From Bacteroidales bacterium UBA1714 (GTDB taxonomy: Bacteria > Bacteroidota > Bacteroidia > Bacteroidales > Paludibacteraceae), in assembly GCA_002317295.1 (NCBI GenBank), contig DCIY01000022.1, positions 7,188 to 71,187 on the forward strand: a stretch of DNA of 64,000 nt, written 5' to 3'. Below the pieces are notes generated by a model. That model was not told where the DNA came from. It saw only the letters and a program-made list of their open reading frames with translations, and did not search any database. Shown here piece after piece: positions 10,929-19,900 of this stretch. The stretch's first letter is position 1; each line of letters begins with the position of its first letter. A program made the translations under genes and the position numbers.

Positions 10929-11828
10929 CTAATCCTTTCTTTGTTTTGCCCTTGGATGGGCGTTATTATATTCTTTTTGTATTTGTTCAAATGTCGTGTG
11001 GGTGTAGATTTGGGTGGTAGACAGGCTGGCATGTCCCAACAGGTGTTGAATCGTGCGAATGTCTGCCCCATTATCCAACATGGTCGTGGCAAACGTGTGC
11101 CTTAATACGTGCGGGCTATGTTTTTTGAGCGTGCTTACCTCGCCCATACGCGAGCGCACAATATTATATAGTGTAGACGATGTCAATGGACGGGTGCCTG
11201 CTTTGCTCTGTTGAACAAAAAACGTACCAACGTCCTCCATGGGTTGACGAGCAATCAAGTATTGCTCAATCTGGTACTTCAGGTGTTCTCCAATGGGTAT
11301 GACCCTTTCTTTACGCCGTTTACCGAACACGCGGATTTCCATGGCATCTAACCGGACATCGTTATCCTTAAGTCCCAACATTTCTGCCTGACGCATCCCT
11401 GTCTGGTAGAGCATTTGGATAATCAGACAATTGCGGATACTGGTAAAGTCGTCCGCCTGGTCATCCATTTGTGTGGCTCTCTGCATCTCTGAAGGTTTAA
11501 AAAACACCGGTAGAGTCTTGGGCACCTTTGGGGCAATGACCATTCGTGTCACATCCTTGTTTACCAGTTTCATTCGCAGCAAGAACTTATGAAAAGACCG
11601 GACACAGGACAATTTGCGTTTGACACTTCGTCCAGACAGATGTTGATTTTCCAACATATCAATCATCCATTCCTTAATATCGGCCTCGCTGACTTGGGTT
11701 GGGTCATAATCTTGAGTTTCCCAACCGAAAAAGAGACAAAAGTCACGCAAATCGTCACGGTACGAATCGACGGTGCGTGGGGAGTACTTTTTCTCGACGG
11801 CAATATAATCGAGAAAGTGTTGAATCAT
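10929..11828 (-). CDS. xerC: Xer-type tyrosine recombinase
   Basis: Site-specific recombinase of the XerC/XerD family that resolves chromosome dimers; 299 aa, the usual size. The N-terminal SAM-like DNA-binding domain starts MIQHFLDYIAVEKKYSPRTV. The catalytic domain has the first Arg in MRQAEMLGL, then HVLRHTFAT, LLGHASLSTTQIYTH with the Tyr nucleophile. The start overlaps the upstream kinase stop as ATGA, so translation is coupled. Which of XerC or XerD it is cannot be settled here. Confidence 0.85.
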   Translation of the reverse strand: MIQHFLDYIAVEKKYSPRTVDSYRDDLRDFCLFFGWETQDYDPTQVSEADIKEWMIDMLENQHLSGRSVKRKLSCVRSFHKFLLRMKLVNKDVTRMVIAPKVPKTLPVFFKPSEMQRATQMDDQADDFTSIRNCLIIQMLYQTGMRQAEMLGLKDNDVRLDAMEIRVFGKRRKERVIPIGEHLKYQIEQYLIARQPMEDVGTFFVQQSKAGTRPLTSSTLYNIVRSRMGEVSTLKKHSPHVLRHTFATTMLDNGADIRTIQHLLGHASLSTTQIYTHTTFEQIQKEYNNAHPRAKQRKD

Positions 11829-12475
11829 TTAATTTCCTTGCCAACACTTTCCTCTTTCTCAAATGGGAAGAGGCCAAACAACTCAGCGTCAATACGATCG
11901 GTCACATAACGAAAATCCTCAACACGTTCACCAAACTTGATACAATCGCCATCAACAATAAGCAATTTTCCCTTGTAACCTGCTATCCACTCCTCATATA
12001 AGTTATTTAATCCCTGGAGGTAATCAATTCGCATACTGGCCTCATAACTGCGTCCGCGTTTCTGAATCTGAGCCACCAATGTGGGAATGGAAGAGCGGAT
12101 ATAAATCATCAAATCTGGCATTTTAACCAGTGACATCATTAAATCAAACAGGTCGCAGTAGTTATCAAAATCACGATCAGACATCAATCTTTGGCGATGC
12201 AGATTGGGGGCAAAGATACGTGCATCCTCATAGATAGTGCGGTCCTGGATAATAAACTTATCAGACTTGGCAATCTCCACGATATCCTTAAAACGCTTGT
12301 TTAAAAAATACACTTGGAGGTTAAAGGACCAACGGGACATGTCGTTGTAAAAATCATTCAAATACGGATTATAGTCCACTGATTCAAAACGAGGTTCCCA
12401 GCCATAATGTTTGGCCAGCATGTGGGTCAGAGTCGTCTTACCACAACCGATATTTCCAGCAATAGCTATGTGCAT
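11825..12475 (-). CDS. deoxynucleoside kinase (first of a tandem pair, A)
   Basis: Phosphorylates deoxynucleosides in the salvage pathway; 216 aa, dCK/dGK family. The P-loop is GNIGCGKTT (residues 7-15), the active-site DR motif is QDRTIYEDARIF, and the LID arginines are in KRGRSYEASM. It is about half identical by eye to the neighbouring kinase. It ends with an ATGA overlap into xerC. A heptad repeat (12483-12517) fills the gap to kinase B and ends 7 bp before this start. Confidence 0.85.
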   Translation of the reverse strand: MHIAIAGNIGCGKTTLTHMLAKHYGWEPRFESVDYNPYLNDFYNDMSRWSFNLQVYFLNKRFKDIVEIAKSDKFIIQDRTIYEDARIFAPNLHRQRLMSDRDFDNYCDLFDLMMSLVKMPDLMIYIRSSIPTLVAQIQKRGRSYEASMRIDYLQGLNNLYEEWIAGYKGKLLIVDGDCIKFGERVEDFRYVTDRIDAELFGLFPFEKEESVGKEIK

Positions 12476-12482
12476 AATATTT

Positions 12483-12517
12483 AGTGTAAAGTGTATAGTG
12501 TAAAGTGTAAAGTATTA
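12483..12517. repeat. AGTGTAA heptad repeat between the kinase genes
   Basis: Four full 7-nt units (AGTGTAA, AGTGTAT, AGTGTAA, AGTGTAA) and a fifth degenerate unit AGTATTA. The stop codon of kinase B (12515-12517) is part of the last unit, and the array ends 7 bp before the start codon of kinase A. Confidence 0.8.
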
Positions 12518-13147
12518 TTTCCAATTATCAGCAGAGAACAAGCCAAATAGCTGAGCATCTATTTTATTGACAATCAACTGAAAATCAGCAGGATTACTCT
12601 CAAAGTCCAAGTCGTCTGATTCAATGGTGAGCACGCGACCGGTGTACTGATGGTATATAAACTCCTCATAGCGGTCATTAAGGTCCTTGAGGTAGTCTAT
12701 CTGCATGCCTTTCTCATAATCTCGACCGCGTTTCTGAATCTGTGAAATCAGGCTTGGAACAGACTTCCTGAGGTAGATCATCAGATCCGGCAAACGGAGT
12801 AGTCGTTGCATATGATCAAACAGTTCCATATAGGTTTCATAATCGCGCTTTTGCAGATCACCTCGGCGATAATTGTTGGTCACAAAAACGTGTACTCCCT
12901 CGTAGATACTGCGATCCTGCACGATGGTATGGTTAGTCTGCTGAATGGTCAGCATATCCTTGAATCGTTCCTTTAAAAAGTACGTTTCCAAGCAGAAAGA
13001 CCAACGTTTGATATCCGAATAATAGTCCTCCAAATACGGATTAAAACCCACGCTTTCAAAACGAGGTTCCCAACCATAATATTTGGCCAGCATTTTCGTC
13101 AATGTGGTTTTTCCGGCCCCTATATTTCCAGCAATTGCAATATACAT
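12515..13147 (-). CDS. deoxynucleoside kinase (second of a tandem pair, B)
   Basis: Paralogue of the adjacent kinase; 210 aa from MYIAIAGNIGAGKTTLTKML. The upstream in-frame ATG at 13222 lies beyond the promoter, so the start at 13147 is preferred. The P-loop is GNIGAGKTT, the DR motif is QDRSIYEGVHVF and the LID segment is KRGRDYEKGMQIDYL. Tandem kinases of this family form dAK/dGK heterodimers in lactobacilli; the same is possible here. It is first in the kinase B, kinase A, xerC, hpf transcript. Confidence 0.85.
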   Translation of the reverse strand: MYIAIAGNIGAGKTTLTKMLAKYYGWEPRFESVGFNPYLEDYYSDIKRWSFCLETYFLKERFKDMLTIQQTNHTIVQDRSIYEGVHVFVTNNYRRGDLQKRDYETYMELFDHMQRLLRLPDLMIYLRKSVPSLISQIQKRGRDYEKGMQIDYLKDLNDRYEEFIYHQYTGRVLTIESDDLDFESNPADFQLIVNKIDAQLFGLFSADNWK

Positions 13148-13160
13148 ATCATTTTGAGTG

Positions 13161-13191
13161 CAAAGATACGAAAAAAAATAAAAATACGCAA
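13161..13191 (-). promoter_or_regulatory. promoter of the kinase-xerC-hpf operon
   Basis: Minus strand: -7 box TATCTTTG (13168-13161) and a TTGCG -33-type element (13191-13187), with the kinase B ATG only 13 nt beyond the -7 box. It diverges from the ruvA promoter. Confidence 0.75.
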
Positions 13192-13225
13192 GAATTCTGA
13201 TAAAAAAATCATTTTTCAGCATTCT

Positions 13226-13259
13226 TTTTTGGTAGTGTTAAAAAAAAATCGTACCTTTG
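13226..13259 (+). promoter_or_regulatory. promoter of ruvA and downstream genes
   Basis: -33-type TTTTTGG (13226-13232), 19-bp spacer, -7 box TACCTTTG (13252-13259). The leader that follows holds a perfect 14-bp palindrome GTATGCGCGCATAC (13277-13290). This is the only clear promoter ahead of the 16-kb plus-strand run to 29080. Confidence 0.7.
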
Positions 13260-13299
13260 CACGCTAATTTGCGCAAGTATGCGCGCATACACAAACAAT

Positions 13300-13917
13300 A
13301 TGATTGAGTATATTACCGGAAAACTGACGGATTTGAATCCCACATATGCGGTCATTGAGGCTGCCGGAGTCGGGTATGCCATTAACATCACCCTGCCAAC
13401 CTATTCTCAGTTGGCAGACCACAGCGAGGCCAGGTTGTATATCGAGGAAATCATTCGCGAGGACACCCATATGCTGTTTGGGTTTATGACTCAGGGTGAG
13501 CGGTCTTTGTTTGAGATACTGATGACCGTCAGTGGCGTGGGGGCTAACACAGCGCGCATGATATTGTCGGCCTATTCGGCCTCGGAATTGCGTCAGATTA
13601 TTGCCACCGGTAATGCCAAAGCACTCAGTCAGATTAAGGGATTGGGTCCCAAAACGGCTCAGCGTATCATTGTAGATTTGAAGGATAAGATTTTGAAGAT
13701 TCGTCTGGAAGACGGTTCGGACGTGAGCATCACGGAGGGCCAGGATGGTATGTTATTCCCAGAAGAGGCCAATCCGATTAAGGAGGAAGCCATTAGTGCT
13801 CTTACCATGTTGGGTTTTGCCGCAGCAGCCAGTGGCAAGGTGGTGGATAAGATACTCAAAGAAGATCCTCATGCTGCCGTAGAGGCAGTCATTCGTCAAG
13901 CCCTAAAGATGTTGTAG
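13300..13917 (+). CDS. ruvA: Holliday junction helicase subunit RuvA
   Basis: Tetrameric protein that binds Holliday junctions and loads the RuvB motor; 205 aa. Start MIEYITGKLTDLNPTYAVIE is the usual N-terminal OB fold start; an ATG 21 bp upstream adds seven atypical residues. Two helix-hairpin-helix motifs are visible (LMTVSGVGANTARMIL and IKGLGPKTAQRIIVDLKDK), followed by an acidic linker and the C-terminal RuvB-binding domain. ruvB is not nearby. ruvA directly upstream of sprA is a recurring order in this phylum. Confidence 0.95.
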   Translation: MIEYITGKLTDLNPTYAVIEAAGVGYAINITLPTYSQLADHSEARLYIEEIIREDTHMLFGFMTQGERSLFEILMTVSGVGANTARMILSAYSASELRQIIATGNAKALSQIKGLGPKTAQRIIVDLKDKILKIRLEDGSDVSITEGQDGMLFPEEANPIKEEAISALTMLGFAAAASGKVVDKILKEDPHAAVEAVIRQALKML

Positions 13918-13919
13918 GT

Positions 13920-16900
13920 TTGAAGAGATTTTACATCATAGGATTGTTATTGTTGGCGTCCCTCATGGCAGTGGCGCAGGATACTGTGCGGGTGGATACG
14001 GTTGGTCGGTTGCTTCCTACCCGTCAATTGTCTTATGGTGCAGCGAACTATGAGCAACTTATGGCAACGGGCAGCAATATGACTCTTAAGCAACCTGACA
14101 ATATCCAAACGACCGTGGAGTATGATCCTGTCACCGGTTGTTATGTCATGCACACCCGCATAGGAGAAACCGATATTGCGACACCCTATCTGATGACCAA
14201 CGAGGAATATAAGCAGTACAGCGAGCGCAAGTTTATGGAGCAGTATTGGCAGACTAAGATTGGGGAGGTGGAGCACAATAACGAGCGCAAGTTTGATATC
14301 ACGGACATGAAGTTTGACATTGGCCCGGCGGACAAGATTTTTGGTCCGGGTGGTGTTCAGCTTAAGTTACAGGGAAGTGCCGAACTGTTGTTTGCCTTTA
14401 AGCACCAATATGTCAACAACCCAGCGCTTACCGAACGTTCGAGAACGAATAACATCTTTGATTTTGACGAAAAGATTCAGGTCAACGTCAATGCCAAGGT
14501 AGGAGACAAGATGGCTTTTAACATGAATTACAACACGGAAGCCAGTTTTGCCTTTGATCAGCAGAATCTCAAATTGGCCTTTAAGGGTCAGGAAGATGAT
14601 ATCATTCAGTCCATTGAGGCGGGTAATGTGACCATGGATCTCAATTCGAGTCTGATACGAGGCAGTCAGGCGTTGTTTGGTATCAAGACCAATCTCAAAT
14701 TTGGCAAACTCAAGGTGCAAGCGCTGATCAGTCAGCAGAATAGTGAAGCCCAGAATGTCAATTCGGAAGGCGGTGCCCAAATGACCAAATATGAAGTATC
14801 CGCCGATAACTATGATGAAAATAAGCACTTTTTCCTCAGTTACTATTTCCGCGATCAGTTTGAGTCGGCCATGGCAGCGATGCCGTATGTGGCCAGTGGT
14901 GTGACCATCAATCGAATTGAGGTGTGGGTGACCAATAAGCGAGGGGTATACGATCAGGCTCGTAATATTATTGCCTTTACTGACTTAGGAGAAAACAAGC
15001 CCGAACACGTTCAGAATACGACGGCCTTTTTCACCACCGGTTCGGTAATGCCGCAGAACCGTGCCAACAGGTTATATGAACTGGTGACTTCAGAACCTGC
15101 TATCCGGGATATCCAGCAGGTGAACTCAATGCTTCAGAGTAAGGAGTTGGAATGGGGCATTCAGGGTGGAGATGATTATGAAAAAATCGAATCCGCACGA
15201 TTGCTCAACACCAGCGAGTACTCGCTTAATTCGTCGTTGGGATATATTACCCTCAAGTCTGCGCTCAACCAGGACGAAGTCCTTGCTGTGGCGTTTGAGT
15301 TTACGTATGCCGGCAACATCTATCAAGTGGGTGAATTCTCCACCGATAAATTGGTAGCAGACTCCACTTCTTCGCGTGCGCCTACTATGATTTTGAAATT
15401 ACTGAAGGCCAGCAACAATGCTCCTCATGCTCGCAATCTGGCTCGTGAGATACAGGGTGACAAGTATGGTACCTGGGATTTGATGCTGAAGAACATTTAC
15501 TCGTTAGGCGCCAGCACGATGACCAGTGAAAAGTTTGAGTTGTATGTGATGTACAGAAACGACTCCATTGGAACCGAGTTGCAATATTTGTCTGAAGGTC
15601 CCATCAAGGGAAAACAGTTGCTTCGCGTGATGAATCTGGACCGTTTGGATTCCAAGAACAATGCTTCACCCGATGGTCGATTCGATTATGTGGAAGGTTA
15701 TACCGCTGTTTCGTCCACGGGTCGAATCATCTTCCCTGTGTTGGAGCCTTTTGGTTCTCATTTGGCCAAGCAGTTGGAGTATGATCCTGTTTTGGTGAAG
15801 AAATATTGTTTCCAGGAGTTATACGACTCTACTCTGGTAGCCGCTCAAGAGATGAGTGAAAAGAACAAGTTCACATTACAGGGTAAGTACAAAGGAACCA
15901 ATGGCAGTGAGATTCGGTTGAATGCGATGAATGTGCCGCGCGGCAGTGTTAAGGTAACTGCCGGTGGTGCCACGCTAACCGAGAATGTGGATTATACAGT
16001 GGACTATACCATGGGTATAGTGACCATACTGAATGAGAGTATTCTCAATTCCGGTACCAATGTCAGTGTGCAGTTGGAGGATCAGTCGACCTTCTCGCTG
16101 CAGCGTAAGAGTCTGTATGGAGCCCATTTGGAATATGAGGTATCCAAGGATTTTGTTGTAGGTGGAACGATTATGCACCTGAGAGAAAAGCCGCTTACCA
16201 CGAAAGTGAATACAGGCAGTGAGCCATTGGCCAACACCATTTGGGGAGCCAATCTTAATTATAAAGCGGAGATGCAATGGTTGAGTAATGCTCTGGATCA
16301 AATTCCATGGATTACAGCCACTGCCCCCAGCACCTTCCAGATTGGTGCTGAATTTGCCCAACTCATTCCGGGTCACACGCGTGATGTAGGAACAGCCGGA
16401 ACGGCTTATATTGATGACTTTGAATCCACCAAAACATCCATAGACATTCACTATCCCAGTACCTGGTTTTTGGCATCCACACCGAACAATCCCAACAGTG
16501 GGGACAATAGTCGTCCTTTCCTCAAGGAGGCCCAGTACAGTAACGATGCCCGATATAATTCCTCCAGAGCCTTAATGGCCTGGTATGCTGTAGATCCTAT
16601 TTTTGGTCATCCGCAAACCAACACTCCGGCCCATATCAAAGGAGATGCCGATTTGATGAGTGATCATCGCACCCGTATCGTGTATGAGAAAGAACTTTAT
16701 CCCAACAAGGATGTGTTGGCCAATGAAGATAACCGCATCAGCGTGCTCAACCTCAGTTACTATCCGACAGAGCGTGGTCCGTATAATATTGATGCCGATC
16801 AGATAGATGCCAATGGTCAACTGACTCATCCGAGTCAACGTTGGGGCGGTATCATGCGCCGATTGGATAACACGGATTTTGAGAAAGCCAATATCGAGTA

Positions 16901-19900
16901 TATTGAGTTTTGGATGATGGATCCTCAGTTAACTAACCCGGATCATTTCACCGGCGGTGATTTGTACATTGACTTGGGTGATATCAGTGAAGATATATTA
17001 CGGGATGGTAAAAAGAGTTTTGAACATGGACGTCCTCTCAATGGCGATTTTTCCACCATGGACACGACCTTGTGGGGTATGGTGCCCAAAACCACCTCCA
17101 CTACGGTGGCTTTCTCCACAGAGACTGATGCGAGAGAGAAACAGGATGTAGGTTTGAACGGACTGAGTACCGACCAGGAGTGGACCTATTCCTATAACGG
17201 CAAGCATCCGTATCGGGATTATGTGGATGCCCTCAAGGCCAAAGTGACCAATCCGGTTGTTATACAAAAGTGGAATGAGGATCCCTTCTCTCCGTTTAAC
17301 GACCCAGCCGGAGATAATTATCACTACTATCGAGGTACGGATTATGATGAAGACTCTGTCAGCATCTTGGGGCGCTACAAGCACTACAATGGTACCGAAG
17401 GCAACTCTCCCGAATCGAATACGAACAGCACCTATGGATCAGCCGCCACTCTGACACCTGATTTGGAGGATATCAACCAGGATAATACGATGAACGAGTA
17501 CGAGAAGTACTATGAGTATCATGTCGATTTGCGTCCAGGTATGATGGAAGTGGGTAAACAAAACATTGCGGAGAAACTGACCACCACCGTGACTCTCAAA
17601 AATGGTGAGAGTGCGCAAGTGACATGGTATCAGTTTAAGATTCCTATTAAGGGAAATTGCGAAAAAGTAGGATCGATACGTAACTATCGTTCCATCCGTT
17701 TTATTCGTATGTATATGACCGGCTTTGAGCAGGAGACTCACCTGCGTCTGGCCACCCTGGATTTGGTGCGTGGCGAATGGCGTAACTATACCAAAGGATT
17801 GTACCGAAATGAGATGACAGGGCAAATCAACTCGGTTAATCCCACCTCTAATTCGCTATTGGATGTTCAGGCGATCAATATTGAAGAGAATGGTACTCGT
17901 TCTCCTGTCAACTACGTATTGCCTCCGGGTATCTCCCGTCAAACTGATCCCGGTCAGGCCCAACTGATTGCGCAAAACGAGCAAGCGATGGTGCTTCGTG
18001 TGCATAACTTGCAGTACAACGATGCGTTGGCGGTATACAAGAACGTGACCTACGATTTGAGAAACTACAAGCGTCTGCAGATGTTTGTTCATGCCGAAAA
18101 TATGGACAGTACCATTTCCAAGATTGAAGATGGAGAATTGAGTTGTTTCATTCGTCTGGGTGCGGATATGGTCAATAACTACTATGAGTATGAGATTCCT
18201 TTGACGCTTACCCCGAGAGGAACGTATAACAATGATAATCAGAACGATAGGCGCATTGTATGGCCCGATGCCAACAGTTTTGACATTGATTTGTCCGCCT
18301 TTACCAATGCCAAGACGGCCCGCAATAAGGCCAAACGGGCAGGTACGAGTGGCGTAGGCAATACCATACCCTATGTCATCTATGATGACGAAAATGATAA
18401 ACCCCAGAACCGGATTACCATTTTGGGTAACCCTACATTGGAAGAGGTGGAAACGATTATGATTGGTGTGCGTAACCGCAATAACCATGAAACAGATGGT
18501 GCCACCGGAGAGATATGGGTCAATGAATTACGACTCAGTGAGTTTAATGAGGATGGAGGTGTAGCGGCTATGGCCAATATGTCTTTGGGCATCAGTGATA
18601 TTGCTCAGGTCAATGTAGCCGGTCATTTGGAAACGGCAGGATACGGAGGAATTGAGAGCAATGTACAGGGGCGCAATATGGAGGATTCGTATCAATTATC
18701 CGTTAGTGCTGCATTGGAAGCAGGTCGTTTATTGCCCGAGCAGGCCAAATTGCAAATACCATTGTATGTAAGTTACTCCAACAATTCCACGTCGCCCAAG
18801 TACGATCCGTTTGATACCGATATCGAACTGAAAGAGACGTTGGAAACTTATGATACTCAAGAGGAAAAAGACTCTATCCGGACGTTATCCAATACGGTGA
18901 ACACCTCCACATCGTTCTCGCTTACGAACATGAAAGTGGATATCCATTCCAAGAAAAAGAACATGTTCTACGATCCGGCCAACTTCTCCATATCCGCCTC
19001 CTACAACAAACAGGACACCCGTTCTCCGGAATTGGAGTCCGACAAAGCCACCGACCATCGTGGGTCGTTTACGTATGCGTACTCGTTTAATCCGCAACCC
19101 TGGGAGCCGTTCAAAAATAATGAGAAGGTAAAGAAGGTAAAACTTTTGACGGAATTTAACCTGTTTTATCTGCCTCAATCGTGGGGATTCAGCACAAATA
19201 TGCACCGTAACTTCTCCGAATTGCGCATGCGCAATTTTAACGAAGTGGATGCTGGAGAGAGTGCCAATAATCAGATGGATCTCAGTTTTTCCAAGGACTT
19301 CACATGGGATCGAAACTTTGATTTTAAGTTTGATTTAACCAAAAACATGAAGTTCAGTTTCCAAACCGCGATGAATTCGACGGTGGACGAAGGGTACTAC
19401 ACACCGGAGATCATCCGCGATTACGGATTCACTAACGATTATTATGAGGCATGGAAAGACACCATTCAGCGCAGTTTGGCCAAATGGGGTCGTCCCTACA
19501 CCTATCAGCAAGTTTTCTCAGCTACCTGGAATGTGCCGTTTAACCGTATTCCTTATTTGGAATGTCTAACAGCCAATGCCTCATTTAATACCACATATAC
19601 CTGGAACAGAACGGCCACTTCCACATCTACGGTGAATTTGGGTAACACGGTGGGTAATACGGTGGCTTGGCAAGTCGATGGACAAATGAATCTGGAGACC
19701 CTGTATGGCAAATCCAAATATTGGAAAGCGATGAATCAGCGCATGGCAGGACGAAGCAACTCCCGTCGCAGTTTTAAAGCCAAAGATTATACGCAAACGG
19801 TTAATCTCAAGGCCAAAGAGCCTATGGAAATTACTCACCGACTTAACTCCACCAGTGTTTTGGTTACGGCCACAGATTCGGCAGGCAATCCCGTCAAACT

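Noticed and set aside
10482..11105. 207-codon plus-strand ORF over the hpf terminator region
   Set aside because: It runs antisense through hpf and its terminator and contains low-complexity AT-rich sequence; no family resemblance.
10929..11828. Xer recombinase as a mobile-element integrase
   Set aside because: It sits in a housekeeping operon with hpf, its length and motifs are those of chromosomal Xer proteins, and there are no attachment-site repeats or cargo genes, so the nearby tRNAs are not an integration site.
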